DNA from: Kwoniella bestiolae CBS 10118
Taxonomy: Eukaryota; Basidiomycota; Tremellomycetes; Tremellales; Cryptococcaceae
Assembly (NCBI RefSeq): GCF_000512585.2
Contig: NC_089243.1
Coordinates: 558,001 to 622,000, forward strand
Direction of reading: 5' to 3'
Length of the DNA: 64,000 bases
In this document: one piece after another, positions 1 through 10,092 of the stretch
Position numbering within the stretch: the stretch's first letter is position 1
Layout of the letters: the number at the start of each line of letters is the position of its first letter
The notes under the pieces: model-generated
The model's input: only the letters and a program-made list of their open reading frames with translations
Told to the model about the DNA's origin: nothing
The model's database searches: none
Program-made: the position numbers and the translations under genes

Positions 1-1698
1 ATCGAGTGAGCTACCATAGACTAATGGATCTTATGCTTAGCTCACAACCATTCGGAATCTATAGCTTCTTACCTCTTGCACCCACGTTCCTCAACAAGGC
101 ACTTCTCCGGGTTATGCAAATTGCTATTCCCAAAGCCGTCGATAGACCATCTCAAGCTACTGTACAGCTTATCGCGCTATCTTCCAATGGCGATTTACGA
201 TCGGCTATCAATTCACTTCAACTGGTGTGTGGCGGGAGGAAAGACGCAAGTAAAGGTAAAAAGAGAAAATCGAGAGGCGATGATGAGGAAGAAGATGGAC
301 CTAAGAAGAGAGGATCGGGGAAGGGCAGTAGAGGTGGGAAGGGGGCGAAGTTGGATGTTAGTAAGGATTTGAGAGCTGTGTAAGTGATTCGATTTCCCTA
401 TGTATCAAAGACTCTTGCTTACAAATGACTGTGCCATACAGACTTGATGCGGTGACGAGGAAAGAACAGTCTTTGAACTTGTTTCATGCGCTTGGGAAGG
501 TGTTCTACAATAAACGTGAGCTGCGATCATAGAATGAGTTGTCATATCAGCTCATGAGTTCTCGGTCAAATAGGGTTGGACGATCCAAACATGGATGACG
601 AAGATGAAGAGGTACTCGAACGTATACGAAAGCTACCTCCCGAGAAACCTCTGCCAGACCATCTGCAGGAATTCTCAAGGCGTAAATCACTCGTTCAGAT
701 CGAGGTCAGTTTGACTTTTAAATGTCCTTCTGCGAAGTAACCGAGAAGTGACGATTCACCCTTTATAGTCATTCATCCCTACTATACCTATCGATGCGTC
801 GTCTTTCGCACTTTGGATACATCAGTCGTTCCTAAATTACTGTAATGAGATTGAAGAGGTGTCTGCTGGGCTGGATGAACTTTGTTCGGCTGATGTGATG
901 AGGACGGATGATGATATTGTGAGTCAGCTGGTGAGGACATGATATCGAGTCAGAGCTGATACACCTGTCGTCTTCAGTGGCAATCCAGTACGCAAGCTAT
1001 CTCTTATGCATTACATCTGACTGTGCGAGGAACATTGATGTCACTTCCCAGTCCTGTACCTAGGTGAGCTACGGAATCGAGTTTGACCTCTGTTACCGAA
1101 GCTGACTTCCATATGCATCAATCTAGGAGATCACAGAAAGTTGTCAAACCTCAATTCTTCGAGTCATTCCGACTTGAACGAGATAATACCTCTGCACTGG
1201 ATCATGTAGCTGGCTATATCACCAGGAAGGGTGTAGCAGCTGGCAACGCCTTTGCTGATGGAGGTCCGTCGGATGTTGTTGGTGTGTGGGGAGGTACGGT
1301 GAATAAGCGAGTATTGGCTGGAGAGCTGGTTCCTATGATGGTCAAGATACAGGGGTTGAGTGGCCGTGAGTATACTTTTAGACTCTACATCAGCTACTCG
1401 ACAAATCTCGGCCAAAGCCATGAGCTGATACAATCAATGATCCCTTGCAGACCCATTACTCCCCCCTTCAGCTCAGAGCCTGTGTCTCCCACCATACTCC
1501 ACTTTCTCCTTCCGATCCAACACAGAATTAACGGTCAAGGATGAACCGGATGCTGAGGATGAGTATGAAGCGACTGCAGCTGGTGATGATGGGTTGGGTA
1601 ATGTTGCTTCTCAAAGTCAAGAGTGGGATGAGGATATGCAGGATAAAGATAAAGAGGAGGACTGGTTGATGGAGGATGATATTGATGATTGGGATTGA
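1..1698 (+). CDS. RAD17: RAD17 checkpoint clamp loader, C-terminal part (5' end cut by window)
   Basis: This is the 3' portion of the Rad17 (S. cerevisiae Rad24) DNA-damage checkpoint protein, which replaces Rfc1 in the loader that places the 9-1-1 clamp on damaged chromatin. The exons I infer are <1-5, 65-379, 442-515, 574-704, 769-918, 978-1063, 1127-1365 and 1451-1698; every GT-AG junction keeps one frame. The joined protein shows the family blocks APTFLNKALLR, SSNGDLRSAINSLQL (end of the AAA+ lid region) and TRKEQSLNLFHALGKVFYNKR. A basic KGKKRKSRGDDEEEDGPKKRGSGKG loop interrupts it, and the tail is acidic, ending EDDIDDWD. The Walker motifs lie upstream of the window. The family assignment rests on the lid and TRKEQSLNLFHALGK blocks; the C-terminal part is poorly conserved. 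Confidence 0.87.
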
Positions 1699-3053
1699 GT
1701 GCATTGCATTAGACGATACGTAAATGACGAACTGTAAGCGATGTTGTAGTATATGATTGAGCGGTATATAATATGCATTGTATGTCCATGTACACTGTAA
1801 ACTGACTTTGTGTATCGGGTTAGAACATCATGTAGTGGATCAAGTGGGTTGATTTCGGATTTATGCGATGGAAGAGTATCGTCACTAGTATGGTTAAGGG
1901 GAGTGGAGAGTGAAGAGAGGGGGAAGAGGCAATTAGCGTTATCGTATATGGATGGGATTTGGGTATCCTCGTACGATAAGATTACAGTATCATGATTCCT
2001 CAGGTTCCGGTCCGTTTGTTTGGCTCCGAGTACTTGATTAAGCCAAAGACACACAACACACAACACAGTTTGACCCTACGAGTATCTTTGAAGTCATCCA
2101 GAAAATCCAGAATTGCATACAACACTAGTATTCCCATGATTCACGCCACCCCTGATTGACCCGATGGACGGATCATCGTAAAGTACCTTACCTTCGCCTT
2201 ACCAATCCAGTCAAATCGGAAGATAACATGTTTACACGAGGAAACAGCGCATTTTGTGTAGATAGTTCGGCTCCATGACTATGTATGCTTTTATAGCATA
2301 GCCAAACACAAATCACGAGACACGAAGATCAAGAACCACACGATAAACTCTCCCCGCATCGGTTTAGGGTAATCATCTAGCGGTTCATCTTCCGATCAAG
2401 GTTTTTCCCTTCTGCAATTCCAGAACATCAAGGATCAGGAAGATAACCCTAAGAAGCGTTGTTGACATGAGGTTTAAGAATGTTTTGGTTTGGATGGGAT
2501 GGGTCAGGCGATGAGGGGTGTAAGTGGACGTCATTATAAGTAGTTGACGCATAAAGACGCTTAAAGGGCGTCTTGGAGGTTTACTTCGTTGAGGTTGCTT
2601 ATTGGTTGAATCAGCTTTGCTTGTTCGTTCATCAGAAGTAGAGGTATATATAATTGAAGAATCACCGAACTATTGAGAACTGTCTTCGACCTTGCCACCA
2701 TATTACTACATCAACTCAAATCTTATCTCGCAAAAACGAACAGTTATCTCACTTACGAAGACACACGTACTACCTTGATCATACTGGAATAACCTTGTTT
2801 GTCATCTACCATCGATCACTACCATCTACCACTTGAAAATCAAGACAATCTCTCGTTCTCATCTCATCATCAAAAGTGCAATATCGATCCCACCTCATCA
2901 ACACAGATTCGCGTTTTCATCGTTTTCATCGTTTCATCGTTTCATCGCAAGACATCACCACCAAATCAAGATCAAACTGACGCACAGACCACCGCGTCGC
3001 AAAGTCGTGTTTCCATTTCTACATCATATAAAAGGAAGAACCCCCATATCGCG
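1699..3053. other. Intergenic: RAD17 3' side and promoter/5' leader of the next gene
   Basis: No convincing coding region is visible in these 1.35 kb. The open frames on both strands (for example antisense 1617-2066) lack family features. The last 400 bases before position 3054 are AC/TC-rich and look like a long 5' leader following a TATA-like run at 2645-2653. Confidence 0.5.
2645..2653 (+). promoter_or_regulatory. TATA-like box upstream of the 3054 gene
   Basis: TATATATAA lies about 400 bp before the ATG at 3054 and is followed by a pyrimidine/adenine-rich leader. Its role is inferred only from position and sequence. Confidence 0.35.
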
Positions 3054-5252
3054 ATGAACGACATATTCACTCCCCTCCCTCCTTCTCCAACCAAAAGAAG
3101 ACACTCTTCTTCCTCATCTTCTCCTTCTCAAAGATATTCCTACTCCTCAGTTCCATTCCCCATACCTCAACCCACATATGTACGACCCACCCACCGACAA
3201 AACATCTTAGGAATATCCAACATGTCACCTTCCCTCTCCATTGCAGAAATGATGACAATCTATACTCCGCCTCTGTCCCCTTCTTCCTCTTCGACTTCTT
3301 CTTCAGATACACCTTCTTCCCCTAGTAGATTGATATTCTTCCCTCAGCCTCTCCATTTTGACGAGGAAGAGGAAGAAGATGTCTTCGCTGCTACTCCTTC
3401 ACCGGTGTATCGATCACCTATCCAAAGAAGTATCACTGACCACTTCGGTTCCCTGGCTGTTGGCTTGGGACTGGGGATGGGAGCAGGAGGAATCGACAGA
3501 TTACCTGATGAGCCCTTCTATCCTCAAAGTACTATCAAAGGATTCGATACCTCTCTTCCACTCGGATCGAGCACTTTACCTTCGTCGCAGGGTGGTGCCG
3601 GTGGAGGGGCAAATCAACTACTTCCCTCAGCCACACCTTATGGCTCTGCGACTTCACCTCACGAACCGCCCAACCAAAAAGAGAGGAGAAAACCATTCGG
3701 CCAATCTTTCTTGCCTCCTTTACCGCCCAGCCAAGAAGGCGTACCTACCCCTCTGGTACCTATGGGTTTCCTGTCCTCTGCTCCACCTTCGTCGTGGCGA
3801 GCATCACCTAGGAAGAATGGATCAAGCCCAAGATCCCCACTTCGAAGAACCGATCCAGATATCCTCCTTCCATCATCGTACGAAGAAGAATTGGTAGAAG
3901 AGCAAGAAAAGCTCAAGAGACCCATTAAGACGAATGGTCATATGAGGAAGAGCTCAAACGATTCTGAGATGACTATAAAGCTGGGGAACGGTTTCGTGGC
4001 GCTGGGTCGGACGGATAATCCTCAAGATGCAGAGTATGGCTCGAATGGTTACAGCGATGGAAAAGGGAATAGTACTGGTAATTTTCGATCCTTCCAACCA
4101 TTGAGCTATTCTTCCAGCTATGCCCCTGGCTATGGCAACCCACGAAGACCGAACATTTCAAGACATGTAAGCCAACAGAACCCCACAATACCACAAGAGA
4201 ATTATACCACCTCGGCATTCAATTCAACAGGTGGTAGATATCGATCATCATCCACATCCAATGTCATGCCTAGGCCATTACAACAGGAAATCAACAGACC
4301 TTCATCACCCACTCCTACACCCTACAAACCTCACGTCACATCATCATTACATCAAAACGGCATACCTAGACCTACCTCGCCAATCTCATTTGCAATGAAC
4401 GAAAATTACTTCCACCACGGCGATGGACTACAATTCTACCCTACAAGTAGATTTACCAGACCCATCTCACCCTCTCTGCCCGAGGATCTCCTTACACCCA
4501 ACGCTAATACCAACACATACACTCATCAGACATTATCTTCCGCACCCAAACGACCGAAATCACCCACAACAGCAAGAGAATCGTTGAATGCGATGCTCGT
4601 TAGACATCCAAGGGATGAGGACGAAGAGGGGTATGAGGAGGATTCGCTGGATAGGCTGATAAGGAATGCCCAGAGGTTCGAGGCGGGTGAGTCTTATCTA
4701 CTTACCACACCCTCATCCCTTTTTATCCTGTCTTTACCTAGGACAGTTTTTGTAGGCGTTACGGCCATGGCTGATATTCCGATGTCCAACGTACACACAG
4801 GCTCATCATCTTATTTCCCCAAAACACCACCCAAAACACCCTCCTCCCATCCATATACTCTACCATTACCCTCCAATCCAGGCGCTATCAAAGCGAAGAA
4901 TAGCCACAACAAAAGGGGATTCCCAGTCCTCAAAACGCTTTTCCCACCTTCACCACCACCTTCTTCACCATCCAATCCTGGCAGCTCTTCTCCTGACACC
5001 GGAACGGAAAATGGTCATCAGTACAATCATAATCATAACTCAAGGTCATTCGATGTGAATAGGGTTAGCGAGAAGCTGAAGACTCAACAGGGTAGAATAT
5101 GTTTTGAGGAGGTTGAAGGTGTTGGTCAGCCTGTCCTTGCGGGCAATGAGTCTGACGATGAGGAAGATATGTCCCCCGGACAGAGTAAAGGGCGTAGGAA
5201 AGAGAAAGGATCAAGGCCTGGGACAGGTAGAAGATGGACTTTGCCTTTTTAG
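3054..5252 (+). CDS. Orphan Ser/Pro-rich, probably disordered protein
   Basis: I do not recognise a domain. The open frame extends upstream to 2799, but that part reads like a leader, and the ATG at 3054 (MNDIFTPLPPSPTKRRHSSSS) is the likelier start. It gives 732 residues unspliced, or 709 if the GTGAGT...TTTTTGTAG segment at 4687-4755 is removed. That segment is 69 bp, free of stops and keeps the frame. The protein is dominated by Ser, Pro and Thr with many SP/TP dipeptides. It has an acidic run EEEEEED near residue 105, a glycine stretch (VGLGLGMGAGG), and a short, more ordered-looking tail with KLKTQQGRICFEEVEGVGQPVL before a basic end. The many SP/TP sites suggest a phosphorylated regulatory or cell-cycle/signalling protein, but that is inference. 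Confidence 0.75.
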   Translation: MNDIFTPLPPSPTKRRHSSSSSSPSQRYSYSSVPFPIPQPTYVRPTHRQNILGISNMSPSLSIAEMMTIYTPPLSPSSSSTSSSDTPSSPSRLIFFPQPLHFDEEEEEDVFAATPSPVYRSPIQRSITDHFGSLAVGLGLGMGAGGIDRLPDEPFYPQSTIKGFDTSLPLGSSTLPSSQGGAGGGANQLLPSATPYGSATSPHEPPNQKERRKPFGQSFLPPLPPSQEGVPTPLVPMGFLSSAPPSSWRASPRKNGSSPRSPLRRTDPDILLPSSYEEELVEEQEKLKRPIKTNGHMRKSSNDSEMTIKLGNGFVALGRTDNPQDAEYGSNGYSDGKGNSTGNFRSFQPLSYSSSYAPGYGNPRRPNISRHVSQQNPTIPQENYTTSAFNSTGGRYRSSSTSNVMPRPLQQEINRPSSPTPTPYKPHVTSSLHQNGIPRPTSPISFAMNENYFHHGDGLQFYPTSRFTRPISPSLPEDLLTPNANTNTYTHQTLSSAPKRPKSPTTARESLNAMLVRHPRDEDEEGYEEDSLDRLIRNAQRFEAGESYLLTTPSSLFILSLPRTVFVGVTAMADIPMSNVHTGSSSYFPKTPPKTPSSHPYTLPLPSNPGAIKAKNSHNKRGFPVLKTLFPPSPPPSSPSNPGSSSPDTGTENGHQYNHNHNSRSFDVNRVSEKLKTQQGRICFEEVEGVGQPVLAGNESDDEEDMSPGQSKGRRKEKGSRPGTGRRWTLPF
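4687..4755 (+). other. Frame-preserving candidate intron in the orphan gene
   Basis: A GTGAGTCT donor and a TTTTTGTAG acceptor bracket 69 bases (23 codons) without a stop. Translating it gives hydrophobic ESYLLTTPSSLFILSLPRTVFVG, unlike the polar Ser/Pro surroundings, which favours it being intron. An alternative acceptor at 4746 would also keep the frame. Confidence 0.55.
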
Positions 5253-5979
5253 CAAGAGCATATGGAAATATCAAGATATCGTATCATTCTTGGCTCGACC
5301 TCTTCCACTTTCCAGCCGATCGAATTCAGATTAAATCATCGATCAAACTCATCGTCACGGCCACTCAAAGCAGAAGCACCTGACACATAGTTATCGTCAT
5401 TCTACCATTTAGTCCACATATGTATCTTTTCGACTCGTTCGATGTCGCCTCGACCCTGATGAAGATCTCACATTATCATTGTCGAAGGTTACATGTATAT
5501 CAAAATCGGCGTGGGAAACCTTTTCCGACGTTCGTATATACGTGTACCGTGTAACTCATCGATCACTTACCCTTTGCAGCTTTACTTTGTTTCTGTACAT
5601 CATTTCACATTTTAACGTAAATCATCATCTGTATCTGTATATATAGCCTTCGAACCTGTCGAATCCATCAGATCATGTATCTATGTGCCATGTAACAAAC
5701 ATCCCCGCAGGCATAGTAAGCTAAAACTAATCAATACCGATCCAGTGCAATTCGACTAAATCATTGTACATTCATACATGCATTTACTGGTCGTCGGTCG
5801 AGATGAAGGCGAAATCAGGTCAGATCAAATGCGAGGATCCTTGTCCATATCTTCCACCGTATTTTCCTTCTTTGTCAACGTTTAATCACTAAAAACCGTG
5901 TATCCTTTCGTTTATACTTTTTCTCTCACTTCCTCCTTGTCCCATTGTGATACCTTCTCAGTGGGTCGCGCCACTACCA
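5253..5979. other. Convergent intergenic region
   Basis: This holds the 3' ends of the orphan gene (+) and the M13 peptidase (-). It is T/A-rich with no supported gene or RNA. Confidence 0.5.
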
Positions 5980-8900
5980 CTACCACAATTCACATTGATC
6001 CTTCTTAGGAGGATTCATCTATCAAGTTTTCCCAAATCAGCCTCTCCCAACCCTTTATTCAAGCTTGCACAGAAGGGATGATATCATTATTTTCTTAAGA
6101 CGAGAGATGACACTCACCGGACTCCCAACCTTACATCCAAAAGCCTCATGGAACGCCCCCAGATTCTTCAGCGTACCTGTAGCTCTCCAATAAGGCGGCG
6201 AATGAGGATCGGTTCGGACCCTCGATACAGCCGTGGCTGGTCGGGTGAGCTGTGCCCAGACTCTCGCAAAGGCAAGGAAGAAGAGCTGTTCGTCCGAGAA
6301 ATCTAGGCCTGGTAATTTTTCTGATCCCTTCGACGAAGAGGAAGAAACGGAGTTTTGCCATGCCAAGAAAGCTTGGGCGAGACCCGAGTCGGCGATGTCT
6401 ATATGAATATGTCAGCTTATACCCTATAGAAGCACCGAGGAGGGAAAGAGCTTACCTTCTCCGTTGGTGAGCTATGGGCAAGACCAGATGATCAGCTGGA
6501 ACCATTTGTGAGATGTGATGGGTTTTGACTCACATTACCATTCACATATACCTTCTTACCCTCGCCATCAAATACGTAGTACTTGGAGTACTGCCGAGCC
6601 ACACACTGAGCTCGTTCCTCGAAATCCTTGACAGTTTGCTTAGTCCACCAATCCCTAAGTCGACCTGGACATCCCATCGATCATGAGTCAATACGAGTTG
6701 CGTTGTTCACAAGCAGCTCTCGAGCAACTCACCTCTTTCATCATACTGACTTCCGGAATTATCAAACGCATGAGTAAGTTCATGCGCCGCAACAGCTCCG
6801 AAAGCGCCGTATCGAAGATGGGCAGGCCAAGCTTGCGAGTAGAAGGGCGGTTGGAGTATACCAGCCGGGAAGACGATCTCACCGTCGGGGGGAGAGTAAT
6901 ATGCATTCACAGCTAATGCAGTGTCAGCTTCGTCCCAATCTCTTTGATGCAGGTTACCTAGCTCACTTTGAGGGTACATCTAAAACACATAGCACATTAG
7001 CTAAACTCTTCAGAAACGTGTTCTTGCGCCAGCTCACCTCCCAAGAATCCCTATTCCTCTTCCTACCCAAACCCAACCACGTCCTACTTTCCTCCAATAG
7101 GGTTGACCCAAGCACGTTTCCGAAGAAATCGTTCTCCTTAATATCCAACCTTCCATACCAGTTTTCTAAACTCTCAGGGTTGGTAGTATTCGGATAAAGG
7201 GGATATCCAACTTTGGGGATGATCGCTTCGGCCTTCTTTTGAGCGGCTCTGGCAGATTCAGCGTCCATCCATGGGATGTGCGGGAGTTTCTCATGGAACG
7301 CTTTGACGATGGCTATAATCACATCATATATCAGAGCACAATTTCATGTGTCAGATGCAGTAAGAATGAACGTACAATTGATGATATGTTCACCTTCAGC
7401 TTTAGCTTCGGGGGAGAAAGCTTCTCTGACGAACTCCCTTCCAGCGATGAATCCCACAATCTCATCAACCCAATTCAAACATACATCTTGTCTATTCTCT
7501 TCCGTTCCCTTCTTTATTCCCTTCAATACATCATCCAACCGCTTCTTCTCTTGGCGAATGGTCACTTTGGGTCCCAACGCACTAGCGTAGGTAAGAGCAA
7601 GTCTAGTGACGAAGTATCCCGATAGGACATGATCCGGAGTCTTGTCAATGAGATTGGTAACACTCTTGAGGTATGGCGGGTGGGTGACAGTGATATTCAC
7701 AGGGTAAGATCGAGGCGAGAAAGTGGAAAGATAAGTTGGTATATCAAGGAAAGGAAGCATCTTGCCGACGGTCTTGGTTGAATAGGGGTTATAAGCGTAG
7801 TGAGGGTTGAAGAGGTATTCTGGATCGGCTCCGGCTCTCATGAGTTCCCTTTCAAAGTGAACGACTTTAGCAGCGAGTTTTTCCATTCTTTCGTCGGTGG
7901 GTTCTTTCGATGTTTTGCCTCCATCATGTTTGCCATTACCGTCCTTCGACCCATTTCGCTCGGATCCAGGCCAAGGCCATGGCCAGTTATCTTCTTCTTC
8001 AGCAGCCTCTAATAATTCTTCAATTAAGCCCTTAGCATCTTCTTGTCCTAATTCGACAGCTACTTCAAGGTCGGAGAGCAAGTCGCGCTTGTCTTTCCTT
8101 TCTCTGATAGAGGTGTGCTCGGCGATATCGGTGAGTATTCCAGCAACGACGGATTGGTACAAATCGAGGATGGGCTTCTCTTCGTAGTACTCCTTGGAAG
8201 GAAGTCCACCAAATGCTTGATATAACCAGAGACTTTGCACTTGAGAGTCTTCACCTCCCGCATCACCTTCGATCTCGAAGTTGACTAGACCTTGTACACC
8301 TGAAGTATATATCAATCTCAGCGTCAGCTCCTTAACGTTGTATGAATTGGATATGAAACAGCAGTAGGACACTCGACTTACCCCTAGAGTGTAGCCAAGC
8401 AAGCGTTTTGGTGATTCTCTCTTCCCTCTCCTCATTGGGTCTGTATTCGTAGAATTCTTGTACGCCCTCAGCTCGAGAAGAAGGTACCTCCCATCTTACC
8501 CCGCCGGTCTTCTTGGATTGTCTGAGTTGCTCAGCTTCTTCGGCAGATGCAACAAGATCGGCAGGAACAGTGTATGATTCGTCGAAAGTCCCTTTCCATT
8601 CGGCTGATTCGTCGAGAAGGTCAGAGGATGAGAGAGAGTCTACATCGAATTCACCAAAAATATCTACGATGTGGTCGGTAAGTTGGATCAATGGTTTTCG
8701 ACCGACCTCGTTGAGGTGTTCCTGGGTATTCAGCACGATGAGCTTGGCCCTCCCAGACAAGATAGGGTCCGAGATCGACATGAAGTAAAGAAGTTGACTT
8801 ACAATATCAATACAACTGTTGTAGACCGCTTTCAGCTTTGCCAGATTCTTTTCGTCCGCACTGGCGTCTTTTGATGGTTTGTCAGAAGAGATCGAATCAA

Positions 8901-9717
8901 GTACTTTGATGAGGATATTCTATCGCAATAACGTCAGCTGGTCAGAACACAGATCTTTGGACAGGCAGCAAACCCTACCTTGTTGTTATCGTTAACCTCG
9001 TTGAAAGCTCCGTACAATCCTCTATCGGCGGGAATAGAGTGTGAAGCTTGCCATCCCCCCGTTGCGAACTCGTAGAAATCTTCACATGGGTCTACGGACT
9101 GGTTGAGGGATTGAAGGATTGAGGAAGAGAGGATGACGCATTCAGGGGTTAGGCATAATTTCTGGACATCGTAGGATACGACATATGAATCAGCTTGTCT
9201 GTGTTGGTACCAAGCAGAAACTGTAGGAGAGTTTAGGGCAACAAGCAGGAGGGAAGGCCGAGCAGAGCTCAGAGGGAAGATGAACATACCGAATCAGGTT
9301 TCCCAGTTGGTCCGGGAGCAGGTATGACCGTAGTAGTCCCATAAGAAGTGGTCGTAGCAGTAAACGTAGACGTTGCATACTCAGTCTTCCCCCCGTGCCC
9401 GTGCCCATGACCATTCCTCTCCTTCTTGAGCAACCCCTCAGCCCCAGCGAATAAACCAATGAAGATACTAGCCAATAATAGTAAAAGCACGGCCAATCCC
9501 CCTAAGACTTTCTCGAGGAGTGTGAGTGGTCTGGAGGGGGAGAAGATGGCTTTGAGTGGTGAGGAGGATTCGGAAGGTGAGGAGTTGGGATTATCGAGGA
9601 GAGGAGCGTTCTCTATCACACGAAAGGCGTTAGTATATCACAGAGACAGAGGATGCTCCAACTTGGCTCCAAGAAGACCGACTCACCCTCGTCGGTGGAT
9701 GCTCTTGGCTGAGCCAT
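5980..9717 (-). CDS. M13-family zinc metallopeptidase (neprilysin/endothelin-converting-enzyme-like), type II membrane protein
   Basis: The protein is predicted to cleave peptides at the cell surface or in the secretory lumen. I infer 13 exons: 9687-9717, 9290-9612, 8979-9161, 8803-8919, 8382-8721, 7376-8299, 7038-7312, 6967-6979, 6733-6912, 6534-6664, 6456-6471, 6118-6398 and 5980-6018. They give 950 residues. A cytosolic N-tail precedes one membrane segment (about 43-65, VLGGLAVLLLLLASIFIGLFAG). The M13 start DPCEDFYEFATGGW follows. The catalytic block has NAYYSPPDGEIVFPAGIL and the zinc motif HELTH (about 779-783), with the third ligand in GEDIADSG. RVRTDPHSPPYWR and the C-terminal MNPPKKDQCELW match the family ending. 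Two exons are tiny (13 and 16 nt), and both are needed to restore conserved residues (MYPQ-TVNAYY and LTNGE-DIADSG). Known M13 residues appear intact, so it should be active. Confidence 0.93.
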
Positions 9718-10092
9718 GGTGGTTGTGTGCTATCTCTGTGGTCTCAATCTACAGAGATATCTGGATGTCAGGATGCACAAATAGATGAGAAGTGTTGAAG
9801 TGTGACTTGCATGTCAGAGTGAGAACGACCACTCCATCTGCAACACGCGATCCAAGCGCAATCGTCATCGTGACCAGAGAGTGATCACGCGTAAGAGGAA
9901 TGTGGCGAATTAACCGGGTACGGGTATGGCCGAAGCAATGCTAAGTAAGGGGTATGCGATACATGGACGAGCGCAAGTCTATCTAAAGTATAAGATATGA
10001 ACGCTACATAAAAAGAGTACCCTCATCTATATCCCAGAACAAAAGAGAAAAGAACCAAGAATCAAGAATCAACATAGCCCAAGTGATCCCAG
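9718..10092. other. Intergenic: M13 peptidase promoter and crtYB 3' end
   Basis: These 375 bases separate the M13 start from the upstream gene's stop on the same strand. No further feature is visible. Confidence 0.45.

Noticed and set aside
1617..2066. 149-residue minus-strand frame
   Set aside because: Low-complexity Ser-rich shadow spanning the RAD17 3' end and flank; no homology recognised.
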